Below, one piece after another: positions 54,286 through 63,103 of a stretch of 64,000 nucleotides of DNA; the first letter of the stretch is position 1, and each line of letters starts with the position of its first letter. Where the stretch lies: the NCBI GenBank assembly GCA_900079685.1, contig LT599018.1, forward strand, positions 2,411,625 to 2,475,624. The letters run 5' to 3'. Origin of the DNA: an uncultured delta proteobacterium. Its GTDB lineage: Bacteria; Desulfobacterota; Desulfovibrionia; Desulfovibrionales; Desulfovibrionaceae. Both the position numbers and the translations under genes were made by a program. The notes under the pieces were generated by a model. That model made no database searches and had not been told where the DNA came from. It was given only the letters and a program-made list of their open reading frames with translations.

Positions 54286-56133
54286 ATGAGCGAAGAAAAG
54301 TTTGACCTACAGGAAGAGCACCAGCAGTTTGTCGCGCCCCTTGAGGGCTGGCGGCGCACGCACATGTGCGGCGACCTTCGCAAGGACGACTGCGGCAAAG
54401 ATATTTGCCTGATGGGCTGGGCGCAGACCCGGCGGGACCACGGCGGCGTTATTTTCGTGGACCTGCGCGACCGCGGCGGCATCACCCAGGTGGTGTTCAG
54501 CCCGGAAATCGAACCCAAAGCGCATGAAACCGCGAACATTCTGCGCTCGGAATACGTGCTCGCGGTCAAAGGCACGGTCCGCATGCGGCCCGAAGGCATG
54601 GCCAACCCCAACATGGCCACCGGCGCGATCGAAGTGGTGGTGCACGACTGGAAACTGTTGAACACCTCCAAGACCCCGCCCTTCATGATCGACGATAGGG
54701 CGGACATCAACGAGAACGCCCGGCTGACGTACCGTTACCTGGATATGCGCCGTCCCCGGATGGCGGAAAACTTCATATTGCGGCACAAGGCCATGCAGTC
54801 CGTGCGGCGGTATATGGATTCCCTGAATTTCCTGGAAATCGAAACGCCCATCCTGACCAAAGCCACGCCGGAAGGCGCGCGCGACTACCTGGTGCCCAGC
54901 CGGGTCAACCAGGGGTTGTTCTACGCGCTGCCGCAAAGCCCGCAGGTGTTCAAGCAGATCCTGATGGTGGCGGGCATGGACCGTTACTTCCAGATCGCCC
55001 GCTGCTTCCGCGACGAGGATTTGCGCGCCGACCGCCAGCCCGAGTTCACCCAGATCGACGTGGAAATGTCCTTCGCGGACGAGAACATGATTATCGCCAT
55101 GGCCGAAGGGCTTCTGGCCGCGCTCCTCAAGGACACCCTCGGCGTGGATATCCCGCTGCCCATGCGGCGCATGACCTACGACCAGGCCATGGGCGACTAC
55201 GGCGTGGATAAGCCGGACCTGCGGTTTGACCTGAAATTGAAAGATGTTACGGATATCGTTCGCGGCTCGGAATTCAAGCTCTTCGCCACCGCCCCGCTGG
55301 TCAAGGCCATGCGGGTGCCGGGCGGCGAGTCTCTCTCCCGTAAAGAGATCGATGACTTTACGGAATTCGTCAAAATTTACGGGGCCAAGGGGCTTGCCTG
55401 GATTAAAATTCGCCCGGACGAGTGGCAGTCCCCCATCGCCAAGTTCCTGTCCGAAAAGGAACGCGCCGGTCTTACCGCTGCGCTGGGCCTCGAAGCCGGC
55501 GACATCGTGTTCTTCCAGGCCGGGGACCCGGCCATGGTCAACGCGGCGCTCGGCAACTTCCGCGTGCACCTGGCCGGGCACATGGGGCTGATCCCGGAAG
55601 GCAAGTTCGAGTTCCTCTGGGTCACGGATTTCCCACTCTTCGAATACGACGACGAGGAAAAACGGTACGTGGCCTGCCACCACCCGTTCACGTCCCCGGC
55701 CGTGGGCCATATGGAGAAAATGGCGGCGGACCCGGCCTCCTGCAAGGCCAGGGCGTATGACGTGGTGCTCAACGGCTACGAAGTGGGCGGCGGGTCCATC
55801 CGTAACCACTCCGCGAGCGTGCAGCGCAAGATGTTCGAAGCGCTCGGGTTCAAGGAAGACGAATACCAGGCCAAGTTCGGGCACCTTATCCGCGCGTTGG
55901 AATACGGCGCGCCGCCCCACGGCGGCATCGCCCTCGGCCTGGACCGCCTGGTCATGCTGCTCGCGGGCGCGCCCAATATCCGGGACGTTATCGCGTTTCC
56001 GAAGACGCAAAAAGCTACTTGTTTGCTCATGGATGCCCCCTCGGACGTCTCCGGCAAGCAACTCCGCGAGTTGGGCATCCGGATACGGGAAGAAGTGCTG
56101 GCCGAACAGGCCGCGAAGAAAGAAGAAAAATAG
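54286..56133 (+). CDS. aspS: Aspartyl-tRNA synthetase
   Basis: A 615-residue bacterial-type AspRS: N-terminal OB fold, motif 1 around ETPILTKATPEGARDYLVPS, motif 2 FRDEDLRADRQPEFTQID, the inserted GAD domain (about 300-430) and motif 3 GGIALGLDRLVMLLAG. It starts about 30 residues before the usual RTHxCG entry; ATG 54286 has AAGGAAA upstream, so the extension is probably real. Whether it is discriminating (Asp only) or also charges tRNA-Asn cannot be settled from sequence by eye. Confidence 0.95.
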   Translation: MSEEKFDLQEEHQQFVAPLEGWRRTHMCGDLRKDDCGKDICLMGWAQTRRDHGGVIFVDLRDRGGITQVVFSPEIEPKAHETANILRSEYVLAVKGTVRMRPEGMANPNMATGAIEVVVHDWKLLNTSKTPPFMIDDRADINENARLTYRYLDMRRPRMAENFILRHKAMQSVRRYMDSLNFLEIETPILTKATPEGARDYLVPSRVNQGLFYALPQSPQVFKQILMVAGMDRYFQIARCFRDEDLRADRQPEFTQIDVEMSFADENMIIAMAEGLLAALLKDTLGVDIPLPMRRMTYDQAMGDYGVDKPDLRFDLKLKDVTDIVRGSEFKLFATAPLVKAMRVPGGESLSRKEIDDFTEFVKIYGAKGLAWIKIRPDEWQSPIAKFLSEKERAGLTAALGLEAGDIVFFQAGDPAMVNAALGNFRVHLAGHMGLIPEGKFEFLWVTDFPLFEYDDEEKRYVACHHPFTSPAVGHMEKMAADPASCKARAYDVVLNGYEVGGGSIRNHSASVQRKMFEALGFKEDEYQAKFGHLIRALEYGAPPHGGIALGLDRLVMLLAGAPNIRDVIAFPKTQKATCLLMDAPSDVSGKQLRELGIRIREEVLAEQAAKKEEK

Positions 56134-56151
56134 GCGGGTAACGCCTAGGGG

Positions 56152-56302
56152 GTGCAGGGGCCGCCGGTTCGTTCCGGAAGGCTCCCCCTCCAATTTTTGG
56201 CAAAGTGGGGCGCGATTCGTTGCGGCAACGTCAGACGCGATTGCCCCACTTTGTATAAAAATTTCCGGGGAACCCTTCCGGAACGAACCGGCGGCCTCGC
56301 GG
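56152..56302. repeat. Long inverted-repeat element, copy C
   Basis: Arms of about 60 bases: GTGCAGGGGCCGCCGGTTCG through CCAATTTTTGGCAAAGTGGGG pairs with CCCCACTTTGTATAAAAATTT back to GAACCGGCGGCCTCGCGG. It fills the aspS-ybaK gap, begins 19 bases after aspS, and shares the ends and ATTTTT block of copies A and B. Confidence 0.8.
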
Positions 56303-56342
56303 ACGGCACGTCGGCGCGGAAGGCGGGAGAAGAGAATCAGCA

Positions 56343-56822
56343 ATGTCTCTTGCGGTTGTAAAAGAATACCTCAAACAATGGGGCAAGGACGGCGCGGTGC
56401 TGGAGTTCGCGCAATCCAGCGCCACGGTCGACCTTGCGGCTTTGGCCATCGGCTGCGAACCCGCCCGGATCGCCAAGACCCTGTCCTTCAGGCTGAACGG
56501 CGGCTGCGTTCTGGTGGTGGCGGCCGGGGACGCCCGGATCAAGAACGGCAAGTTCAAGGCGCATTTCGGCACAAAGGCCGTGATGCTTAACCCGGACGAA
56601 ACCCTGGAATACACGGGCCACGCGGTAGGCGGGGTTTGCCCGTTCGCGATTGCGAACCCGGATGTCCGGGTTTACCTGGATGTCTCCCTGCGACGGTTCG
56701 CAACGGTCTTCCCGGCTTGCGGGAGTGCAAACTCCGCGATCGAGATGACGTGCGGCGAGTTGTTCGCCTGCGCAAACGCCGCGGGCTGGGTGGACGTGTG
56801 CTCCAACTGGAACGGCGAGTAG
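56343..56822 (+). CDS. YbaK/EbsC-family aminoacyl-tRNA deacylase
   Basis: A 159-residue single-domain protein of the YbaK/ProX editing family, which hydrolyses mischarged aminoacyl-tRNA in trans. ARIAKTLSFRLNGG has the catalytic-lysine region, and GHAVGGVCPFAI is the conserved glycine loop. It lies among synthetase and translation genes, which agrees. Which tRNA it edits is not clear. Confidence 0.87.
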   Translation: MSLAVVKEYLKQWGKDGAVLEFAQSSATVDLAALAIGCEPARIAKTLSFRLNGGCVLVVAAGDARIKNGKFKAHFGTKAVMLNPDETLEYTGHAVGGVCPFAIANPDVRVYLDVSLRRFATVFPACGSANSAIEMTCGELFACANAAGWVDVCSNWNGE

Positions 56823-56879
56823 ACGGATTTTTTCCCTGACGACCCTGCACAAAAGCAAAAGACGACTTACAGTAATTCC

Positions 56880-57389
56880 ATGATACGAAAAGTACTCACA
56901 TACCCGGACCCGGTGTTGAAAGAAAAGGCGGAACCCATACGGGAGATCACGCCTGAAATCCGCGAGCTGGCCAAAGACATGGCCGAAACCATGTATGAAT
57001 ACGACGGCATCGGGCTTGCGGCCCCGCAGATCGGCGAGTTGGTCCGCCTTATCACGGTGGACGTCTCCGGCCCGGAAGCGCGGGAGGATCTGCGCGTTCT
57101 GGTCAACCCGGAACTGGAACTGATCGGCGACGACGAGGTGGAATCCGAGGAGGGCTGCCTTTCCGTCGAGGATTACCGCTCCACGGTCGTGCGGTCCGAA
57201 CGGGTGAAGGTGAAGGCGCTGGATCTGGACGGCAACCCCGTGGCATTCGAGGCGGACGGCCTCCTGGCCGTGTGTTTGCAGCACGAGTGCGACCATCTGG
57301 ACGGCAAGCTGTTCATTGACCGCATCAGCCGCCTCAAGCGCAACATGTACGACGCAAAGGTCAAAAAGTGGCTGCGGCAGAACCGTTAA
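56880..57389 (+). CDS. def: Peptide deformylase
   Basis: A 169-residue metalloenzyme that removes the formyl group from new N-terminal methionines. All three motifs are present: GIGLAAPQ, EEGCLS (metal cysteine) and HECDHLDG (metal histidines and catalytic glutamate). The last 22 bases overlap fmt, so deformylase and formyltransferase are co-expressed as in many bacteria. No good ribosome-binding site was seen. Confidence 0.96.
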   Translation: MIRKVLTYPDPVLKEKAEPIREITPEIRELAKDMAETMYEYDGIGLAAPQIGELVRLITVDVSGPEAREDLRVLVNPELELIGDDEVESEEGCLSVEDYRSTVVRSERVKVKALDLDGNPVAFEADGLLAVCLQHECDHLDGKLFIDRISRLKRNMYDAKVKKWLRQNR

Positions 57390-58366
57390 GACTTGTGTTC
57401 ATGGGCACGCCGGACCTGGCCGCCGTGGTGCTCGACCGCGTGCTGGCCTGGAAGGGCGGCACGGTGACCGCGGTCTACTGCCAGCCGGACAGGCCCGCGG
57501 GACGGGGCATGACGCTCAAAGCCCCGCCCGTGAAAGAGTTGGCCCTGCTGCACAATATCCCTGTTTTCCAACCCCTGAATTTCAAAAATGACGAAGATGT
57601 CGCGGTCTTGCGGTCTCACCGGCCGGATTACCTCCTGGTCGCGGCCTACGGGCTTATTCTGCCGCAACGCGTTCTGGATATCCCCACCCGCATGCCGCTC
57701 AATGTGCACACGTCGCTTCTGCCGCGCTACCGGGGCGCCGCGCCCATCCAGCGGGCCATCATGGACGGTTGTACCGAAACCGGCGTGACCATCATGAAGA
57801 TGGAGGCCGGTCTGGATACCGGTCCGGTCATTCTCCAGAAGGCGGTTCCGATCGGATTGAACGATACCGCCGAGGATCTGCACAACGTTTTGGCCCAAAC
57901 GGGCGGAAATTTGCTTGTAGAGGCCCTGGAAGCGCTTGAAGATGGAAAAGCGACGCCTACACCGCAGGACGATGCAAACGCCTCGTACGCGGCGAAATTG
58001 GGTAAAACCGATGGCCTGCTTGATTTTTCGCGAACCGGGGCGGAAATTCATGCCCGGCGGCGGGGGGTGACCCCCTGGCCCGGCGCCTTCGGCACCCTTG
58101 AATGGGATGGGGGCGATCCGCTTGAGGTGAAAATTGCGGAAGGCAAACCATTTGCCGGTCCCCTGCCGCCGGAAGCCGCTTCCCTCCCCAAAGGGTCGGT
58201 TCTGCCCGGGCTCATCGACAATGCGCTTGCGGTTACCTGCGCGGACGGGGTATATCTTGTCACACATCTGCGTCCAGCCGGTCGCAAGCTCATGGACGCG
58301 GCGGCGTTCATGAACGGGTATCGTAAAGGCCGGGGCGACGCGCGATTCGCTCTGCCGCCGGGGTGA
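57368..58366 (+). CDS. fmt: Methionyl-tRNA formyltransferase
   Basis: A 332-residue enzyme that formylates initiator Met-tRNA. FMGTPDLAAVVL opens the protein, MPLNVHTSLLPRYRGAAPIQ contains the conserved asparagine and histidine of the catalytic site, and MKMEAGLDTGPVIL follows. The start is GTG at 57368 with AAAGGT upstream; ATG 57401 is a shorter option. Confidence 0.95.
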   Translation: MAAAEPLRLVFMGTPDLAAVVLDRVLAWKGGTVTAVYCQPDRPAGRGMTLKAPPVKELALLHNIPVFQPLNFKNDEDVAVLRSHRPDYLLVAAYGLILPQRVLDIPTRMPLNVHTSLLPRYRGAAPIQRAIMDGCTETGVTIMKMEAGLDTGPVILQKAVPIGLNDTAEDLHNVLAQTGGNLLVEALEALEDGKATPTPQDDANASYAAKLGKTDGLLDFSRTGAEIHARRRGVTPWPGAFGTLEWDGGDPLEVKIAEGKPFAGPLPPEAASLPKGSVLPGLIDNALAVTCADGVYLVTHLRPAGRKLMDAAAFMNGYRKGRGDARFALPPG

Positions 58367-58368
58367 GA

Positions 58369-59268
58369 ATGGACTCTGTTTCCGCCAACCGCAAGCCGGA
58401 ACCGCAACTGGTAACGACCGCTTTCGAGCGGGCGCAGGCCGGCGGCGAATCTGTGGCTGTCCCGTACCCCGCGGGCGCGAGAAAGCGGCTGTTCATCGGG
58501 CTGGCGCTCGGCGCGTCCATCATTTTCAGCGTACTGCTTTGCATCGGCTGGGTTATCCCGGTCGTGGGGTTCGGCAACATCCACCCCTCGTTGCCCTATG
58601 TTACGGGCCTCGTGTTCCTGGCCGTCATCCTGCTTATCCTGCTCGGCACCATCGGCCTGGTCATCCACGTTTACACGGGCAAACCCTTTTTGTTCTCGCG
58701 CCGGTTCCGGGGCATGTCCGTGCGGTTTTTCCTGCCGGTGCTTGAGCTTGTCGGGCGGCTGGGCGGCATTTCCCCGGAAGACGTCCGCCATTCCTTCATC
58801 AAGGTCAACAACGAGATGCTGCTCACGGAGCCGGACCGGTTTGCGCCGGACAAGATCCTCATCCTGCTGCCCCACTGCATCCAGCGCTCGGCCTGTGATC
58901 TGCGCCTCAGCCACGACGTGAACCACTGCCGCCGCTGCGGCCTCTGCCCGATCGGCGGGCTGCTTGATCTGCGCGACCGGTACGGCGTGCACCTGGCCGT
59001 CGCCACCGGCGGCACCATCGCCCGCCGCCTGGTTGTGGAAAAGCGGCCCCGGTTCATCCTGGCCGTTGCCTGCGAGCGCGACCTCTCCAGCGGCATCCAG
59101 GATACCTATCCCCTGCCCGTGTTCGGGCTTCTGAACGAGAGGCCCAACGGGCCTTGTTTCGATACCCTGGTCTCGCTTCCCATGGTGGAAAGCGCGCTGC
59201 GGCGGTTCATCCGGCCGGAGAACCTTCCCCCGACCCCGACACCCCCCCCAAGAGGAGACAAACCATGA
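58369..59268 (+). CDS. DUF116 membrane protein
   Basis: A 299-residue protein of the DUF116 family: two N-terminal membrane segments (about 40-105), then a domain with conserved cysteines (PHCIQRSACDLRL and HCRRCGLCPIGG) that could bind a metal or Fe-S cluster, and VATGGTIARRLVVE. The family often neighbours fmt and rsmB, as here, but its role is unknown. ATG 58369, with GGGGTGA upstream, is preferred to GTG 58363. The stop overlaps the next gene (ATGA). Confidence 0.85.
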   Translation: MDSVSANRKPEPQLVTTAFERAQAGGESVAVPYPAGARKRLFIGLALGASIIFSVLLCIGWVIPVVGFGNIHPSLPYVTGLVFLAVILLILLGTIGLVIHVYTGKPFLFSRRFRGMSVRFFLPVLELVGRLGGISPEDVRHSFIKVNNEMLLTEPDRFAPDKILILLPHCIQRSACDLRLSHDVNHCRRCGLCPIGGLLDLRDRYGVHLAVATGGTIARRLVVEKRPRFILAVACERDLSSGIQDTYPLPVFGLLNERPNGPCFDTLVSLPMVESALRRFIRPENLPPTPTPPPRGDKP

Positions 59269-59999
59269 GTGACGACTGGGACGTGTATTTTACCCATGTG
59301 GACGACAAACCCGCCTCCATGCTGCTTGATCTGGATATCGAAGCCCCTATCCCCGGCATGTCGATCATGGCCTACGTCACCCTGGATTTCCTGGACCCGG
59401 ACGAAAACGGCATGAGCAAACGCGGCGAGTACGACAAGCTCATGGAAATCGAGGACGCCCTGGTGCCCGCCCTGACCCATGAGACCTGCATGTTCGTGGG
59501 CCGTTGCACCACGGGCGGCCAGCGGGACTTTTTCTTCTACATGGACAACGCCAAGGGCGTGGAGGACAAGGTCGAGGCCGTCATGGCGAAATTCGACGAA
59601 TACGCCTGGGACATGGGGCTGGTGGAAGAGCCGGGCTGGGATACCTATCTTGAGTTCCTCTATCCCGACGAGCAGGGCATGGACACCATCTGGAACAACC
59701 GGGTGCGCCGCCAGCTTGCCGAAAACGGCGACAACATGGCCGCCCCGCGAGAGATCGACCACTGGCTGTTTTTCCCTTCCGCCGCCGACCGCGAGGCCTT
59801 CGTCTCGGAGGTCAAAGCCGAGAATTTCCGCGTGAAAAATGTGGATGACAACCCGGAAAAACCCTTCGGGCTGCTGGCCCAGCGCGACGACGCGCCCGAC
59901 GATATCGACGACGTGACCTGGCCGCTGCGCGAGCTGGCCGGCGCCCACGGCGGCACCTACGACGGCTGGGGCTGCTCGGTCGTGAAAGGATCCGAATGA
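59265..59999 (+). CDS. DUF695 / RraB-like two-domain protein
   Basis: A 244-residue acidic soluble protein. The first half (WDVYFTHVDDKPASMLLDLD and FVGRCTTGGQRDFFFYM) resembles DUF695; the second half (about 130-244; DHWLFFPSAADREAFVSEV, GTYDGWGCSVVK) resembles the RraB ribonuclease E inhibitor domain. AGAGGAGA fixes the start at 59265; the longer frame to 59154 is shadow. Translationally coupled to DUF116 and rsmB on both sides, hinting at a link to RNA metabolism. Confidence 0.78.
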   Translation: MSDDWDVYFTHVDDKPASMLLDLDIEAPIPGMSIMAYVTLDFLDPDENGMSKRGEYDKLMEIEDALVPALTHETCMFVGRCTTGGQRDFFFYMDNAKGVEDKVEAVMAKFDEYAWDMGLVEEPGWDTYLEFLYPDEQGMDTIWNNRVRRQLAENGDNMAAPREIDHWLFFPSAADREAFVSEVKAENFRVKNVDDNPEKPFGLLAQRDDAPDDIDDVTWPLRELAGAHGGTYDGWGCSVVKGSE

Positions 60000-61339
60000 A
60001 AAACGCATTGCAGCGCGGAGCGGCGAACCGGTCGGAACATGATCCGAGGGCCGCGGCTCTGCGGGTCATAGACCAGACGCTTACCGGCAAGGAACCGTCA
60101 CAGTTCTTGCTGGACAAGGCCCTGCGCGAATCCAAAATGGTTCCGTCAGACAGGGGCCTGTGCACGGAACTGGTCTACGGGTTTTTGCGCGCCGCCATCC
60201 GGCTGGACTGGAACCTGCGCCAACTCCTGCGCGATGCGGACAACCTCCCGCCGGAGATGCTGCTGACCCTGGAACTGGCAGCCTATGAAATAGCCCATTT
60301 GCGCATTCCCCCGCACGCCAGCGTCAACTGGGCGGTGTCGCGGGTGCGCAACCGCTTCGGCAAGGGGCTCGCCGGGGTCGCCAACGGCACGCTGCGCGCC
60401 TTTGCCCGGAACCTCAAGGCCTATAAAAGCGAGGACCGGTACACGGAAGCGCTCGGCCCGGTGGAAGGACCGGCGCTCTTTCACGGCGTGCCGGGCTGGA
60501 TTGCCAAACTCTGGCTGGATGCCTACGGGGAAGAAACCGCCCGCGCGTACCTCGCGGCCTCTTCCGCCCCGGCGGTCCCGGCTGTGCGCATCAACGCGGC
60601 AAAAGAAGACGCGGTCACCGTGCGCATCGACCTCATGACCAACGGCCAGAGCGAAGCGCGGCCCGTCGGCAACTGGGGCATGGCCTTCCCGGACGGGGTT
60701 CCGTACATCGCGCGAAAACTGGAAAAAGAAGGCAAACTGTCCTACCAGTCCGCGGCGGTCCAGGAAGTGTTCCAGGAAACGGACATGCCCTCCTGGCCCT
60801 GCCCGGTGTGGGACGCCTGCGCCGGACGCGGCGGCAAGACAGCCGCCATGCTGGAAAGGGGCTTATCGGTAAGCGTCGCTTCCGATATCGCGGGCGGGCG
60901 TCTCGCGGGCCTGCCCGGCGAGCTGCAACGGCTGGGCTTCGCGGCGGAAACCTGCCCCGTGGTGCTGGAGGCGGACGCCGCCGCCGTGCCGGACGTTCCG
61001 GCGTTTGCCGCGCCGTTCGGAACCGTGCTGCTGGACGTGCCCTGCTCCGGCCTTGGAACGCTGGCCCGCCGGCCGGAGATCCGCTTCCGGCGCAATGCCT
61101 CGGATATCGCGGCCCTTACGACCCTCCAGGATGGTATTCTGGATGCCGCGTCGCAGCGCGTGCGCGGCGGCGGCCGGATCGTGTACATCACCTGCACCCT
61201 GAACCCGGCGGAGAACGAAGAGCGCGTTCGGTCCTTTCTCGGCCGTACCCCCGGGTTCGCTTTGGACAGGGAATGGGCCACCCCGACCGATTCCCCCTGG
61301 CACGAGTTTTTTTACGCGGCCGTGCTGCGCAAGGAGTAA
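59996..61339 (+). CDS. rsmB: 16S rRNA (cytosine-967-C5) methyltransferase
   Basis: A 447-residue protein: an N-terminal NusB-like RNA-binding domain (about 15-145) and a C-terminal methyltransferase. WDACAGRGGKTAAMLE is the SAM loop; the two catalytic cysteines are in LLDVPCSGLGTLARRPE and YITCTLNPAENE. It modifies C967 of 16S rRNA by analogy with E. coli. It is last in the hisS-to-rsmB run. Confidence 0.93.
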   Translation: MKNALQRGAANRSEHDPRAAALRVIDQTLTGKEPSQFLLDKALRESKMVPSDRGLCTELVYGFLRAAIRLDWNLRQLLRDADNLPPEMLLTLELAAYEIAHLRIPPHASVNWAVSRVRNRFGKGLAGVANGTLRAFARNLKAYKSEDRYTEALGPVEGPALFHGVPGWIAKLWLDAYGEETARAYLAASSAPAVPAVRINAAKEDAVTVRIDLMTNGQSEARPVGNWGMAFPDGVPYIARKLEKEGKLSYQSAAVQEVFQETDMPSWPCPVWDACAGRGGKTAAMLERGLSVSVASDIAGGRLAGLPGELQRLGFAAETCPVVLEADAAAVPDVPAFAAPFGTVLLDVPCSGLGTLARRPEIRFRRNASDIAALTTLQDGILDAASQRVRGGGRIVYITCTLNPAENEERVRSFLGRTPGFALDREWATPTDSPWHEFFYAAVLRKE

Positions 61340-61343
61340 CGAG

Positions 61344-61381
61344 AAACGCAAACGGCCCGCGATCGCGGGCCGTTTGCGTTT
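61344..61381. terminator. 38-bp perfect palindrome between rsmB and pagP
   Basis: A fully symmetric sequence (arms AAACGCAAACGGCCCGCGA) lies four bases after rsmB, between convergent genes; the plus side continues TTTGTTC. Probable bidirectional terminator. Confidence 0.75.
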
Positions 61382-61394
61382 GTTCGGGAATGGA

Positions 61395-61970
61395 TCAGTT
61401 CAGCTGCCAGCGCAGCCAGCAGAACAGCACATTGCCGTTGTTGTAGGTGCCGGGGATGTACACCGCCTGCAGCGCGACATTTTTGTACTCGATCCCGGCC
61501 ATGGGCAGGGGGAGCGGCATGGGGATGTAATTATACTGCTGCCGCGCGGTTATGCCCAGGGTGAACCCGCCGCCCACGCGCCAGTCGCTGTTTTCCGAGG
61601 GCCGCCAGTTCTTCTGGAACGCGTACCCCACAATCGGCTCGAACATGTCGTGGGAGTCCTGGAAGCCCATGGCGTACAGAGCGTGCCAGTCGCCGTCCTC
61701 GTCGAACATGGATTTGCCGAACCCGATGCCCCAGGGGTATTCGTTGTACTTGTCGATCTTGTCGCTGTCGTAGGCGAGCCGATTGTGCCAGGTGTACAGC
61801 GGCACATACAGATCGTAGGTCGGCGAGTTCCAGGTTTCCACAACCCGGTTCTGGAACCGTTGCCACCAGGATATGCTTTCCGGCGCGTCCATTTTTTGCA
61901 TCGCCTGGCACGGGAGGGGGAGCAGCAGAAAAAGAAAAAGGCAGGCGATCCTGAAGGTCAGTTTGATCAT
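61395..61970 (-). CDS. pagP: Lipid A palmitoyltransferase PagP-like
   Basis: A 191-residue outer-membrane beta-barrel enzyme. After a signal peptide (ending PLPCQA) come the PagP catalytic residues: histidine in YTWHNRLAYD, and the aspartate-serine pair in GFQDSHDMF. NEYPWGIGFGKS is a family hallmark. It would transfer palmitate to lipid A, changing surface properties. AAGGAGG places the start at 61970. A single gene, convergent with rsmB. Confidence 0.9.
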   Translation of the reverse strand: MIKLTFRIACLFLFLLLPLPCQAMQKMDAPESISWWQRFQNRVVETWNSPTYDLYVPLYTWHNRLAYDSDKIDKYNEYPWGIGFGKSMFDEDGDWHALYAMGFQDSHDMFEPIVGYAFQKNWRPSENSDWRVGGGFTLGITARQQYNYIPMPLPLPMAGIEYKNVALQAVYIPGTYNNGNVLFCWLRWQLN

Positions 61971-62117
61971 TGCAAACCCCTCCTTTATCGCAGGTTTTTC
62001 CACCACGCCACGTAACGTTCGGGCGGCGGACGTATCTTTTCATACAATGGCGGAAGGAGTTTGTCAGCAGCATTGTTTATTGTGGGGGACAGGGCAGGGT
62101 GACCGGCGTTGCGACCC

Positions 62118-62200
62118 AACGTGGTGAAGGAGGGGATGGGGGTCCGGGGGAAGGGGAACCATCAGGGCTTCAAGTCCTGTTGGTTCCCCTTCCCCCGTTC
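62118..62200. repeat. GC-rich 3'-end hairpin repeat, copy 5
   Basis: GGTGAAGGAGGGGATGGGGG then arms GGGGGAAGGGGAACC (62146-62160) and GGTTCCCCTTCCCCC (62182-62196) around CATCAGGGCTTCAAGTCCTG-type loop. It abuts the ftsX 3' end (62204). Confidence 0.8.
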
Positions 62201-62203
62201 ACA

Positions 62204-63103
62204 TCAATCCCTGACGGCCGTCCAGCTGCCCAGAACACCCATCAGGGTGGGCACGACGAGGAGCAGGATCGTGATGCTGACGGGCAGGAACTGGATTTCG
62301 ATCATCAGGGGCGGGAAGTTGAGCACATCCTTGATGTGCGAATGCACGAAATGCAGGAGCGTCAGGGCAAAACATCCGCCCAGGAACCCCTGGGCCGCGC
62401 CGCTGACGACCAGCGGCAGCCGGATATACCAGGTAAACGCGCCCACAAGCTTCAGGATCTCGATTTCCTGGGCCCGGGCCACCAGGGACAGGCGGATGGT
62501 ATTCCCGACCACCAGGGCCAGCACCAGGCACAAAAACGCGATGGACGGCCACATGATGAAATGGCTGATCTTGCGCCAGGCGTGGCCGAGCTCGTCCCTG
62601 AGGGGGGTAACGGCAACGCGCTCCACGGCGGGCAGGCCCTTGAGGTAGGTTGTCACTTCCTCCATCCAGCGGTCGTAGTCCGCCTCGTTGGGGAGAAAGG
62701 TCACGAGCGCCGTGGGGGGCAGGGGGCTTTTTTCCGCCAGGGTGGGGAAGGTTTTGGTCAGGCTGCTTGCGCCGCGCGGCGAGCGGCCAAGGCGGTTGCC
62801 CAGCGCGCGCAGGGCTTCTTCCGGGGTGAAGGTCTTGATCTGCACAAATCCGGGCACGTGTTGTATGCCGTCCCACTGTTCCTTGACCACGGCCATTTCC
62901 GTGCCGGGCCGCCAGTAGACCTGGAACGCGGTTTCTCCGCGCACCGTGCCGAGCTGGTGGTTGATGGAGACGAGCGCCATGAGGAACAGCCCGGCCAGGA
63001 ACGCCACCAGACTGACGGCGGCAAGGGTCAGCATGAGCGCCCAGGGGTTGAGTCCCATGTCTTTTAAGCCTTGCAGGGCCAGGCGGAGCATGATCCGCGT
63101 CAC
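62204..63103 (-). CDS. ftsX: Cell-division ABC transporter permease FtsX
   Basis: A 299-residue protein: an N-terminal membrane segment (WALMLTLAAVSLVAFLAGLF), a periplasmic domain (about 45-165), then three membrane segments in the FtsX/MacB-like C-terminal part (IMWPSIAFLCLVLALVVGNTI). FtsX passes signals to periplasmic murein hydrolases during division. The start is GTG 63103, overlapping the ftsE stop (GTGA); ATG 63091 is possible. The frame upstream of this is shadow. Confidence 0.9.
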   Translation of the reverse strand: MTRIMLRLALQGLKDMGLNPWALMLTLAAVSLVAFLAGLFLMALVSINHQLGTVRGETAFQVYWRPGTEMAVVKEQWDGIQHVPGFVQIKTFTPEEALRALGNRLGRSPRGASSLTKTFPTLAEKSPLPPTALVTFLPNEADYDRWMEEVTTYLKGLPAVERVAVTPLRDELGHAWRKISHFIMWPSIAFLCLVLALVVGNTIRLSLVARAQEIEILKLVGAFTWYIRLPLVVSGAAQGFLGGCFALTLLHFVHSHIKDVLNFPPLMIEIQFLPVSITILLLVVPTLMGVLGSWTAVRD

